IMG/VR virus record: IMGVR_UViG_3300036761_003974
Span: 1-22,520 of that record
DNA from: a virus
Reading direction: 5' to 3' (one strand)
Length of the DNA: 22,520 nt
The position numbers and the translations under genes are program-made. Under the pieces are notes generated by a model. The model was not told the DNA's origin, ran no database searches, and saw only the letters and a list, made by a program, of their open reading frames with translations. How positions within the stretch are numbered: the first letter of the stretch is position 1; each line of letters starts with the position of its first letter. Below are positions 6,024 to 13,313 of the stretch, piece by piece.

Positions 6024-7643
6024 TCATACCGTTATGGAAAGCAGCAAGTCCAATGAGCGGCGCAGTTGTAGGCGGTCACCCTCGCGCCAGCAGCACCCAT
6101 AAGCGCTCTGTATTAGTTTGCGTTTGTCTTCGAGTTCCAGTTGTCCGAGGCGATTCTGTAACTCGGTACGCTCTTCGCACGGGAGATCAGGCTGATCACA
6201 CTGGCGGGAGAGTTTTCGGACGATCTCTGCCGGTTCGCCTGCAATCAGCAAGCGCGCTACGCGGGCCATGAACATAAGTAGTGCGAGACGTACTATATTA
6301 TGCAGCACTGCAAGTTCGATGTCAGGGCCTTCCCGGAGGTCCTCCGTCTCGATTCCCAGTGACTTGCAGACGGCCAGCGCCTCGCCGTGCTCGTCAGGGC
6401 AAGAAGGCTGCGCCAAGAACTGTTGTTGCTCAAAAGTGCTTCCGTGCGCAGTTCTCGACCGCTGCTCGTAGGTCCTGAAGACCCACGCGCGCAGGATGCC
6501 AACCGCAGACTGTGTTGGCGAGACAAGGCTCGCACAGCAGATGGAAACCGTACTTTTTACATCAACTTCTTTTTCCTTCTTCTGCTTATCCCGAAACTTG
6601 GGGCGTACCTTCTCGTCACGTTCACCGGAAAACAGCGCCTCCAGAGCCATGACATACAGGAGTTGGCGGAACTCCCAATCAGGCCGATTCCATCCGCAGG
6701 CACGAAGGAATCGGTCAATTGCGCGGTGCAAGTAGAGGGGGAGGAAGGGCGCAAGGGCTAGAACCTGTATCTGTAAAGCGTCCCAGAACCGCGGTAGGGC
6801 TTCGGCGCCCGTTGGGGCAAGCCGATAGGTTCTTAGGACAGGAGGTCCGTCGGGTTCGCTCCATGAACTAGGATAGAGATCCTCTCCATGACAGGGATAG
6901 TGGTACACCGAGCGGTCGAACAAGCTTGAGTTCCAATGGAACGTCTGCCGAATGATGGCTGGACCGGGAGAGGTCTTGAACAGGTTCAAGGCCAAGTTGA
7001 TCTTGCGGAAAGGGCTCTCGATTCCCAGAACGGGACGGTGTAGCCCAATGCCTCCTCGCATGAATAGCCGATCTTGGAGCGGCATTGTTTGTTCCTGGAC
7101 CACAATGAACCATTCGCGCGCAAGCGCCTGGCGTACTTCCTCGTCCTCGGCATACTGATCGAGCCTGCATCGCCCGATGAAGGCCTCCCGGAGTTCGGTG
7201 TCTGTCAAGTGGCGAATAGCGAAATCCTTCGTTTCAACCGCGGGGCCGTCACAGGCAAACCCCTCCAAGAAAGCCGCATGCGTGAAGTTCACATCCGTTC
7301 TCGAAAGCTCCTCGACCATCGCCTTCTGGATTGAGTTGGCGTCAACATTTTGTCCACGTATCAATTCATCGTAGATGCGGAAGTTCCACAGGAAGGCCGA
7401 GAGATGCCACCTCCCGAACCCTCTGAACACCAGACCGACTTCCTGTCCGCAGCTTGCTAAGCCTTCGAATTCCTTGGCGGCGTTTTGGAATTCTGCGGTT
7501 CGTTCTGCGCGCTCGAAGATGGCGCGGAACGTTGGGGCTGGGTTGACCGCCGTCTCGGGCCAGGGTTGGCCATCAAGGGAAGGCAGCAGCTTCGCCCGAC
7601 AAAGACTCAGGTAAGTATCAAGTGCCTGGGCAAACGCGCTCAT
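6024..7643 (-). CDS. ApeA-like HEPN-domain protein, probable anti-phage RNase
   Basis: A 539-residue protein with noticeably lower GC than its neighbours. The C-terminal part has features of ApeA-like HEPN domains: an alpha-helical core around residues 326-341 (FRQLLYVMALEALFSG) and the HEPN nuclease signature Rx4H at R395-H400 (EQRSRTAHG). More helices follow (LHNIVRLALLMFMARVARLL). The N-terminal 300 residues are of mixed fold and unrecognised; in ApeA-type proteins this part senses phage or binds substrate. HEPN proteins with this motif are usually metal-independent RNases that cut tRNA or other RNA and abort infection. The gene stands alone, without a partner antitoxin reading frame, between a relic and an intact copy of the same zinc-ribbon gene, as expected for cargo. 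No strong Shine-Dalgarno precedes the ATG. The defence role is inferred from the motif and position. Confidence 0.6.
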   Translation of the reverse strand: MSAFAQALDTYLSLCRAKLLPSLDGQPWPETAVNPAPTFRAIFERAERTAEFQNAAKEFEGLASCGQEVGLVFRGFGRWHLSAFLWNFRIYDELIRGQNVDANSIQKAMVEELSRTDVNFTHAAFLEGFACDGPAVETKDFAIRHLTDTELREAFIGRCRLDQYAEDEEVRQALAREWFIVVQEQTMPLQDRLFMRGGIGLHRPVLGIESPFRKINLALNLFKTSPGPAIIRQTFHWNSSLFDRSVYHYPCHGEDLYPSSWSEPDGPPVLRTYRLAPTGAEALPRFWDALQIQVLALAPFLPLYLHRAIDRFLRACGWNRPDWEFRQLLYVMALEALFSGERDEKVRPKFRDKQKKEKEVDVKSTVSICCASLVSPTQSAVGILRAWVFRTYEQRSRTAHGSTFEQQQFLAQPSCPDEHGEALAVCKSLGIETEDLREGPDIELAVLHNIVRLALLMFMARVARLLIAGEPAEIVRKLSRQCDQPDLPCEERTELQNRLGQLELEDKRKLIQSAYGCCWREGDRLQLRRSLDLLLSITV

Positions 7644-7767
7644 AGTCTCAGTGACCAGTTGGTGGCCTCGGTGGGCGGGAAGGGCTGCCAGAGAGCAGCG
7701 CGTCTGGAGCAGGGACTGACCTCTCCCCCACCGGGCTCAAGAGGGTTCGCCGCGCTAGACGCCGAAT

Positions 7768-7854
7768 TCAGCGACGACGCCTTTGCAGGGCCTCAAGGAC
7801 CTCTGCTACGGCAGAGAGAACGATGACCGCGATACGAATGATGGTTGGCCACAT
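7768..7854 (-). CDS. 28-residue hydrophobic micro-ORF
   Basis: Encodes MWPTIIRIAVIVLSAVAEVL and ends EALQRRRR: one short hydrophobic helix with a basic C-terminus. GAGGAGG lies six bases upstream of the ATG, one of the best ribosome sites in the window. The size and shape resemble small membrane peptides or type I toxin-like peptides. It lies upstream of the HEPN gene on the same strand. Coding status is suggested only by the ribosome site and composition. Confidence 0.35.
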   Translation of the reverse strand: MWPTIIRIAVIVLSAVAEVLEALQRRRR

Positions 7855-8048
7855 GCTTGACCTCCTCGCTACCTGAAGGTGACGTTCCGTTTCTCTTGCC
7901 AGCCATCACGTTCACCTTCTGGTCCGCGTTGAGGATTGTGGCCAGAACGAATACTACTGTAGCCGCCTCCCGCTTTTTGTCAAGAGTCCGCCTGCCTTGG
8001 GAGCACTTCGGAACATCGTGTCGCGGCGGCGCCTCATGGGGCCCGTAG

Positions 8049-8282
8049 TCAGAGATACTCTTTGTCGACCCGCACCTGGCCGCAGTCCAGGCACCGACAC
8101 CGGCGTCGGATGATGGCCGTGTAGGGTGTGCCGTCGACACGCAGGCCGGGGCGCTTCTGGGCCATCTTTCCCCAGTACTCGCTGCGGCGGGCGCTGCCGC
8201 ACTTGGGGCAGTGCGACCGCTCGACGACCACCACGTCCACCGCGTTCTTGCTCCCCTTGGGTCCTGCAATTCGCTTCGCCAT
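8049..8282 (-). CDS. Small zinc-ribbon protein (phage regulator-like)
   Basis: A 77-residue protein with a four-Cys zinc ribbon: HCPKCGSARRSEYW near residue 25 and CRCLDCGQVR near residue 65. This is the arrangement of Ogr/Delta- or Com-type phage regulators and of phage zinc-ribbon adaptors. ATG 8282 was chosen over the longer frame because AGGAG lies about nine bases upstream and the N-terminus is then basic (MAKRIAGPKGSKN). It is the last gene of the long minus-strand phage operon, after HARE-HTH copy B and a hairpin. Two decayed copies lie at 4475-4553 and 5846-5936. A nucleic-acid-binding regulatory role is inferred. Confidence 0.7.
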   Translation of the reverse strand: MAKRIAGPKGSKNAVDVVVVERSHCPKCGSARRSEYWGKMAQKRPGLRVDGTPYTAIIRRRCRCLDCGQVRVDKEYL

Positions 8283-8344
8283 CGCCAATCTCCTATCGCA
8301 CGTAGGACACATGCCATGCCTGGACCTGACCGGCCACCCGGACA

Positions 8345-8373
8345 GACGCCCAGGCGTGTGCGGCCTGGGCGTC
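8345..8373 (-). terminator. GC-rich hairpin after HARE-HTH copy B
   Basis: Perfect 11-base arms GACGCCCAGGC (8345-8355) and GCCTGGGCGTC (8363-8373) around a 7-base loop, between the HARE-HTH stop (8388) and the zinc-ribbon start (8282). It corresponds to the hairpin after copy A (3675-3699), including a preceding CCCAA and a following TCTG/TCTC. There is no long T-run, so it may only partly reduce expression of the zinc-ribbon gene. Confidence 0.5.
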
Positions 8374-8387
8374 TTGGGCGGATACGG

Positions 8388-8891
8388 TTACTGGCGGGCA
8401 GCGGCCGTCGCCTCGAATTTCCCGCGCTCGGTCTTGCGGAACCGGGCGTCCTTGCCCTTGGCCCGCACCTCCCTGAGAATGGCTGCGTAAATTGTGGCGG
8501 CAGGGGTCTTGCCGCCGGTCTTCCAGAGGCCGTCGGCCAGCATCTCTTGGACCATGTCCTTGGTGTTCATCGGCTTGCCCGCCAGGACCAGGACCTTCGC
8601 CGCCGCGTCCAGGCCGCTGAGACCGTCGCGCTTCTTGGCCTCCCGCTTCGCCTTGGGGGCCTTCGGGGCGGCCGTGGGGGCCGCGGCGGAGGCGGTGGCC
8701 GCCGCCTTGCCCGCGCTCGGGACCGGGCCACGCAGGCGCTGGGCGCTCTTAATGCGGACCTTCTTGCCGGTCGCCTCATTCACCGCGTCCCAGCCGCCGT
8801 GGCCGCTCGTGCCTGTGATCCGCACCGGCACGACCTTGTCCGATACCTTGGCCAGGTACGCGCTGCCCACCTTCACCTCGTTCTTCTTCAT
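8388..8891 (-). CDS. HARE-HTH domain protein, copy B
   Basis: A 167-residue paralogue of the protein at 3117-3653. It has an N-terminal beta module ([20 protein letters not shown], then [20 protein letters not shown]), a shorter Ala-rich linker, and a C-terminal HARE-HTH winged helix ([55 protein letters not shown]). The ATG at 8891 overlaps the TGA of the upstream 46-aa gene (ATGA), and GGGAG lies upstream. As a gene in the same transcript as two DNA methyltransferases and Mom, a DNA-binding or modification-sensing role is plausible but not shown. Confidence 0.75.
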   Translation of the reverse strand: MKKNEVKVGSAYLAKVSDKVVPVRITGTSGHGGWDAVNEATGKKVRIKSAQRLRGPVPSAGKAAATASAAAPTAAPKAPKAKREAKKRDGLSGLDAAAKVLVLAGKPMNTKDMVQEMLADGLWKTGGKTPAATIYAAILREVRAKGKDARFRKTERGKFEATAAARQ

Positions 8892-9028
8892 GGCTCGACT
8901 CCCATCGGCGGAATTGCCGGGCTGAGGGTCGCCCAACCGCACTTGCGGCACACGAGGCCCACGGCGTCTCGGTTCTGAAGGTCCGAGAGCCGCAGGGGCT
9001 GCCGCTGGTCCGGCGCTCGAGTGTCCAT
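8888..9028 (-). CDS. 46-residue protein with a single CxxC (half zinc ribbon)
   Basis: Encodes [20 protein letters not shown] and then [27 protein letters not shown] directly precedes the ATG, and the TGA overlaps the HARE-HTH start (ATGA). It begins two bases after the terminase stop. VGLVCRKCG looks like the first half of a phage zinc ribbon; the second Cys pair is missing, so it may be truncated or may dimerise around the metal. Confidence 0.6.
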   Translation of the reverse strand: MDTRAPDQRQPLRLSDLQNRDAVGLVCRKCGWATLSPAIPPMGVEP

Positions 9029-9030
9029 TG

Positions 9031-10173
9031 TCACCTCCCCACGAGGGTGCTCAGGCGCACCCGGCCCCTCGGCCGACGCCGAACCAGGCCGACGTCCACG
9101 CCCGGCAGCGTCACGCCACACATGGCCGCGCCGACCACGCAGCCGACCAGGCAATCGAACCAGTGGTTGTCGAAGGCGTTGGCCCGCGGCTTCCACTCGT
9201 GCACGGTGCGGTTTCGGCCCTGCGTCTTGACAGGCACCTCCGCCGTCAGGTGCTCGGCGAGGAGCCTGTGGTCCTCCGGCTTCCGGCCCCAGAGGCTCAG
9301 GTCGCCCCGGTCGCCGTGCGGCACAGCCAGACGCGCGTGCAGGAACGACTTCCAGTAGTTGGTATCGAAGAGGACATGGCGGGGCACGTTCCTGCCCTTC
9401 GCGCCGGGCACCCGCCAGTTGTGGCCGACCTGGTCGCCGGCCTTCCGGCGGTATTCCGAGAAGGGCAACTGCGAGGCCGACACGCCGCGGCCGTGGCTCG
9501 GCATCACCGCCGCGCCGAAGGGCGACTCGCGGCAGAACTGGTACACGAGGCCGGTCGACTCCCCCCAGTTCGCGTCGATGAGAAGCCGCTCGATGCGCAG
9601 CAGCGCCCCGTCATCGCGCCGCCATTCCTGGTTCATCAGCCGCCCCACGAGCGCGTCCAGGCCCGCGCGGATGGCGCCCTCCGGCCAGTCGGCGCAGAGA
9701 AGCTCGTTGGTTTCGAGCCAGGTCTTGATGTCCCTGAGGAGTTCCTGCGCCCGTTCGGCCGACGCCGCCACCAACGACACATAGGGCCGGTAGCCCCCCA
9801 GGATGGCCCACAGGCAGGCGGCCTCCGCGAGCATCGTTTTGCCGCTCGCGCGCGGCATGGCATGGGCGAAGAGGCTGCCCTCGCGCACGGCCTGTTCAAT
9901 TTTGCCGATGGCCCGGAGGTGGTCCTCGGACCAGGGCAGGTAGAAAATCTTGGCGAAGTACGTCTCCGAGAAGAACCGGAAGTCGGCGATGGCCTTCGCC
10001 CTGCGGGCCGAGTCGGCGACCGCCGGCAGCGGCGCGATGTTCTGGGCCTCCTCCACCATCGTCCGCTGCCGGGCGGCGGCCTGGGCCTTGTGGCGGGCGT
10101 AGCCGGTGACCGACCAGCGCCGCCTACGAGTGGTCAGCGCCTTCAGGACCTCGTTCAGAACCGATGCGCTCAA
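9031..10173 (-). CDS. Phage terminase large subunit with a large internal deletion
   Basis: A 380-residue protein joining two separate parts of a terminase. Residues 1-164 are the front of the packaging ATPase with Walker A (PRASGKTM, 107-114) and match the terminase at 1161-1907. From about residue 166 the sequence reads as the C-terminal nuclease region: [20 protein letters not shown] with a candidate catalytic Asp200, then [40 protein letters not shown] and [17 protein letters not shown]. The middle of the ATPase, including the expected Walker B and coupling motifs, is absent. Family members are usually several hundred residues longer. The frame is kept across the junction (about 9678). 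The start appears to be TTG at 10173 with GGGG upstream, inside the end of the preceding gene. It cannot be a normal packaging motor. Confidence 0.75.
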   Translation of the reverse strand: MSASVLNEVLKALTTRRRRWSVTGYARHKAQAAARQRTMVEEAQNIAPLPAVADSARRAKAIADFRFFSETYFAKIFYLPWSEDHLRAIGKIEQAVREGSLFAHAMPRASGKTMLAEAACLWAILGGYRPYVSLVAASAERAQELLRDIKTWLETNELLCADWPEGAIRAGLDALVGRLMNQEWRRDDGALLRIERLLIDANWGESTGLVYQFCRESPFGAAVMPSHGRGVSASQLPFSEYRRKAGDQVGHNWRVPGAKGRNVPRHVLFDTNYWKSFLHARLAVPHGDRGDLSLWGRKPEDHRLLAEHLTAEVPVKTQGRNRTVHEWKPRANAFDNHWFDCLVGCVVGAAMCGVTLPGVDVGLVRRRPRGRVRLSTLVGR

Positions 10174-10426
10174 CGCGGGTAATCCCCTGCATAAGCTGGT
10201 CCATCATGTTCTCGCCGCACGTCTCGCCGCAGAAGAGCGCGGTCTCTTCCATGACGCCAATGATAGCGCGGATGGCCTTGCTCAACTCCGCCTTGGTGAC
10301 CCGCTCCTCGCGCCGAACGTAGCCCGCCTTGCGGATGGCCTCGTCGATCCACGCGGCGTCGGGCTTGCCGGCGGCAGCCGCCTGGATGAGCGCCGTCAAC
10401 GTGGTGTGAATGTCGGATGTAGTCAC
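10124..10426 (-). CDS. Small phage protein preceding the terminase
   Basis: A 100-residue, mostly helical protein: MTTSDIHTTLTALIQAAAAG, then AELSKAIRAIIGVMEETALF and a short Cys pair (FCGETCG). Its ATG overlaps the methyltransferase stop (ATGA), and its last 50 bases overlap the terminase start. The position suggests a small terminase or packaging helper, equivalent to the 71-aa gene before the other terminase, but the sequences are not obviously alike. The family is not recognised. Confidence 0.55.
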   Translation of the reverse strand: MTTSDIHTTLTALIQAAAAGKPDAAWIDEAIRKAGYVRREERVTKAELSKAIRAIIGVMEETALFCGETCGENMMDQLMQGITRVERIGSERGPEGADHS

Positions 10427-11868
10427 TTCGAGACCTCACTGGGAGCCGTTTCCTGGGGTTGCCGCTCGGCCTTCTTGCCCGTGAACTGCTCGAAGCGCTG
10501 GACTATGACGTCTGCGTACAGGGTGTCGAGTTCCATCAGGTAGGCCCGGCGGCCCGTCATCTCGCAGCCGATGAGCGTGCCGCCGGCGCCGCCGAAGAGG
10601 TCCAGGACGTTTTCACCTGGCCGGCTGCCGTATTCGATGGCCCGTCGCGCGAGTTCCACGGGCTTCTCGGTCAAATGCTGCATCTGCGGCGGGGGAATCT
10701 TCTTGATGTGCCAGAGGTCCGCCGCGTTGTTCGGGCCGAAGAACTTGTGGCCGGCGCCCTCCCGCCAGCCGTAGAAGCAAATCTCGAACGCCCCCATGAA
10801 GTCCTTCCGCGTCAGGACTGGCCACTCCTTGTCCCACACGATGCCCTGACTGAAGTACAGTTCGCAGGCCTTCAGCACCGGCGGGTAGTTGCCGAGGTTG
10901 GCATACCCGCCCCAGATGTAGAAGCAGCGGCCGGGCATCAGCACGCGGGCGATGTTGCCGAACCAGGCATGGAGCATTGCATCGAAATCTTTGGGCGACA
11001 TGAAGTCGTTGACCAGGGGCCGGTCCTTCGGCCGCATCTTCTTCGTCGTGGCGCGCTTAACGCCCTGGCGGGCCACATCGAACGACTGGTGGTGCATCAG
11101 GCCGCGATGGGCGTCGGCGGCCTCGGCTCGCTTGGCAAGTCGCTCGCGGTCCTGCGCTCCCCGCTCGGTGGTCGACCGCTCGCACTGCAGGTCCTCTCGG
11201 CGAGAGAAGGAGGTCAGGCCCGCCGCGATGGCGTTGTTCGAGCGCGGCTCGACCTTGACGTTGTACGGCGGGTCGGTGTTGACGAGATGGACGGGGGCGC
11301 CGGCCAGGAGCCGGTCCACGTCCTCGGCCTTGCCCGCATCGCCGCAGAGCAGCCGGTGGTTGCCGAGTATCCACAGGTCGCCGGGCTTGGTGATCGCCTC
11401 GTCGCCCGGCTCAGGCACGGCATCCGGGTCCGTCTGGCCCGGGTTCATCTCGGCGGCCAGCGCCTTGGCCTGCTCGGCCAACTGGGCGAGCAACTGCTGG
11501 ACGCCCGGCTCGCCGCTCTGGACGCCTTTCAGGAGCTCGAGCAACGCAACGCCATCCAGTTCGGCGAGAGCAGTGGTCGCATCGAACGTCGCCAGGAGGT
11601 AATCGGCCTCGGCATCGTCCACGTCGAGGATGAGGACCGGCCACTCCGTGGCGCCGGCCTGCACGCGGGCATGGCCATCGATGAGGGTGAGTTTGCCCCC
11701 ATTGCGTTCGCTGCAGTACGCCACCAGGGCCCCGGCAATCCCCACCTCGGCCAGGACACCCGCCAGGGCGTCCTTCTGGGCCTGCGGGTGGCGGCGGAAG
11801 TTGCGGCCGTTCTCCAAGAGGTCGGCCACCGGCACGCGACGGAAATCCTTGATGCGGTCACGGATCAT
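10423..11868 (-). CDS. ParB-like domain fused to DNA N6/N4 methyltransferase (beta-type order)
   Basis: A 481-residue two-part enzyme. Residues 1-110 form a ParB/sulfiredoxin-like nuclease fold (PVADLLENGRNFRRHP, TLIDGHARVQAG). Residues 160-481 are an amino-methyltransferase: TDPPYNV catalytic motif IV (DPPY at 199-202), a long recognition segment, then the SAM-binding motif DLFGGAGGTLIG at about 423-434. Motif IV before motif I is the order of beta-class enzymes, which methylate adenine N6 or cytosine N4. This fusion is common in phages and protects phage DNA from host restriction. The start ATG overlaps the stop of the mom-like gene, so both modifications are made from one coupled message. 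No restriction partner is nearby. Confidence 0.85.
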   Translation of the reverse strand: MIRDRIKDFRRVPVADLLENGRNFRRHPQAQKDALAGVLAEVGIAGALVAYCSERNGGKLTLIDGHARVQAGATEWPVLILDVDDAEADYLLATFDATTALAELDGVALLELLKGVQSGEPGVQQLLAQLAEQAKALAAEMNPGQTDPDAVPEPGDEAITKPGDLWILGNHRLLCGDAGKAEDVDRLLAGAPVHLVNTDPPYNVKVEPRSNNAIAAGLTSFSRREDLQCERSTTERGAQDRERLAKRAEAADAHRGLMHHQSFDVARQGVKRATTKKMRPKDRPLVNDFMSPKDFDAMLHAWFGNIARVLMPGRCFYIWGGYANLGNYPPVLKACELYFSQGIVWDKEWPVLTRKDFMGAFEICFYGWREGAGHKFFGPNNAADLWHIKKIPPPQMQHLTEKPVELARRAIEYGSRPGENVLDLFGGAGGTLIGCEMTGRRAYLMELDTLYADVIVQRFEQFTGKKAERQPQETAPSEVSK

Positions 11869-12665
11869 TCAGCATCTCCTTTCCTGTCCGCCGCGATGGG
11901 CGGTGCTGCGAAGTCGGTGAAAAGTGGAGCGGCGTGTCGGAACTGACCCGACCCCTGGAACCTGGGCGGTTCCCGGCTCTCCCTTGAGCCCTCCGCCGCG
12001 CCCTCGAACGTCCAGACGCAGTCGTCCTTCTTCGGGTAGTTGTGGCCCCACCGGAATGGCGACTCCCGCAGCAGCCGCTTTCGCAAGGCGTGCCCACACA
12101 GGAAGTGGCAGTACCGGAACTGCCGGCCCCGCACCCGCCTGAGGCCTACGCTCCGGGTGAACACCCGGTCGCGCCGGCCGCAGCGGGTGGTCACCTGGCG
12201 GGGATGCACGACCTCGTTCTCCGGCGTCACGTAGAACTCGGTGCGGATGAACCCGCCGTAAAGCCAGTTGTCTGCCTGGTACACGAAGCCGGGCTTGCCG
12301 CGCATGCCGTCGGCCCACGAGAAGAGGACCACCCGCCCTGGCTCGCGCTGGCGGATGTACTCCCGGCAGAGGCGTAGGAAGTGGCTCTCGCCGTTCCGCG
12401 GCTCGGAATCGAGCATGCACAGGCGGTTCAACTCGTAGTAGTCCGACGTGGTCAGGCTCGGGAACAGCCGCTGGATGGTGTGCCGGGGCCTGACGCCGTA
12501 GCCCCACGACGCCACGCCCACAAGGTCCACGCCCGCGAAGCACCCCAGCGAGAGCAGGCAGTGCGGCGGCACCCGCACCGCATAGTGATGGGCCGCCACG
12601 AACGCGGCCATCAGGCTTCGCGGCACGGGTTCGACGTGGTACGCCTCGAATCTCTCGGTCGCCAC
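11865..12665 (-). CDS. mom: Mom-like DNA adenine hypermodification protein
   Basis: A 266-residue protein whose residues 15-160 carry the hallmarks of the Mu Mom family (GNAT-like fold): LVGVASWGYG near residue 48, YELNRLCMLD (77-86), and SWADGMRGKPGFVYQADNWL (117-135) followed by YGG. Mom converts adenine in DNA to a carbamoylmethyl-type derivative, which blocks many restriction enzymes. Residues 170-245 form an extra tail (RYCHFLCGH, LRKRLLRESPFRWG, YPKKDDCVW) that recurs in the chimeric orf at 3656. GTG 12665 was chosen because GAGGGAGA precedes it; the longer frame has no ribosome site. It is coupled by ATGA to a ParB-methyltransferase. In Mu, mom is tightly controlled by Dam methylation and the zinc-finger protein Com. 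No Com-like gene overlaps its start here, but small zinc-ribbon genes lie in the same operon. Confidence 0.75.
   Translation of the reverse strand: MATERFEAYHVEPVPRSLMAAFVAAHHYAVRVPPHCLLSLGCFAGVDLVGVASWGYGVRPRHTIQRLFPSLTTSDYYELNRLCMLDSEPRNGESHFLRLCREYIRQREPGRVVLFSWADGMRGKPGFVYQADNWLYGGFIRTEFYVTPENEVVHPRQVTTRCGRRDRVFTRSVGLRRVRGRQFRYCHFLCGHALRKRLLRESPFRWGHNYPKKDDCVWTFEGAAEGSRESREPPRFQGSGQFRHAAPLFTDFAAPPIAADRKGDAE
11919..12155. repeat. Mom-tail direct repeat, copy B
   Basis: Counterpart of 3722-3973 in the same orientation, lying inside the intact mom-like gene. The copies differ by scattered substitutions and a 15-base length difference that preserves the frame, which points to selection on the encoded tail at some stage. 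Confidence 0.75.
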
Positions 12666-13086
12666 CGCTGTCTCCCTCAGTCCAGCCGCCACGCCCCCAG
12701 TCGGCGTGGGCGCGACTGGCGCGAAATCTCAAGAAAGAAAGTGTCCTCGATACCACGACTGCCTCGCGTGGCCTTGGCCGCCGCCATCGGCGAGGAAGTA
12801 CCTATTCGCCTGCCGCCCGTCGCCGCCCGCTGCGCGCCACGTTTTGCCACGTCGCCAACAGCCTCGTCTCTCGACGTTCGCTTCAACTCGCCTTGCCCTC
12901 GTGGCCCGTGCGGGCGCGTTGGCGCACGTCTTACGGCAACAGCTTCTCAGGAAAAGAAGCACAGGCCACTCGTAGCCCGTGGCCACCTGTTCTTCTCACA
13001 TTCTTCTTTCCTGATAACGTCTTTACCTGTTCTGTACTGTACTGTTCTGTAGTCACGCTCTTGTCACGCTTGGACCGTGACATTTG
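12666..13086. other. Non-coding gap with T-rich/CTGTA repeats and part of the iteron array
   Basis: Between the initiator-like gene and mom. Near mom, CCACGCC (12689-12695) and GGCGTGG (12703-12709) form a small hairpin. At 13028-13050 there is a TGTTCTGTACTGTACTGTTC run; on the minus strand this extends the initiator frame past its TGA as TTEQYSTEQ, a repeat-coded sequence often seen at the ends of phage replication genes. A TTG-started 69-residue minus-strand frame (12677-12886) runs into the mom ribosome site but has no recognisable features. Confidence 0.5.
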
Positions 13087-13313
13087 TCACGCATCGTGCG
13101 TGACGCCGACGCCTTGCCGCTCGCGCTGCCTGCGCTTCCTTTCAGCGTTTTGCAGGCGTTTTTTCGCGGATTCGGCGTTCCACCGCTCCCAGTGCGGGAA
13201 GATGATTCCGCGTTCGTCCTCGAGCAGCCACCCGACTTCGAGCATGGCTTTGCCGAATCCTGTCACGCCGGTGACCTCATCGAGCGTGACACTTGTCACG
13301 CTGTCAGCGTGAC
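13052..13313. repeat. Iteron-like GCGTGAC/GTCACGC array (candidate replication origin)
   Basis: Copies of GTCACGC or its complement GCGTGAC occur at 13052, 13063, 13086, 13098, 13262, 13284, 13295 and 13307, with variants at 13075 (CCGTGAC) and about 13269 (CGGTGAC). Within each cluster the spacing is 11-12 bases, about one helical turn. Two pairs form palindromes: GTGACATTTGTCAC (13077-13090) and an 18-base one at 13284-13301. The array lies in and just after the initiator-like gene, as iterons do in lambda O-type origins. Confidence 0.6.

Noticed and set aside
9028-10182. A 384-residue plus-strand open frame opposite the terminase
   Set aside because: The minus-strand frame carries Walker A and nuclease motifs; the plus-strand one has none and is low-complexity.
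10459-11946. A 495-residue plus-strand open frame opposite the ParB-methyltransferase
   Set aside because: The minus strand carries DPPY and the SAM motif; the plus-strand translation lacks any recognisable fold.
12677-12886. A Com-like translational activator upstream of mom
   Set aside because: The 69-residue frame has no Cys residues and a TTG start without a ribosome site, so it does not resemble Com.
13028-13110. CRISPR array
   Set aside because: The repeats are 7-base iterons spaced by one helical turn, without 20-40-base repeats or unique spacers.
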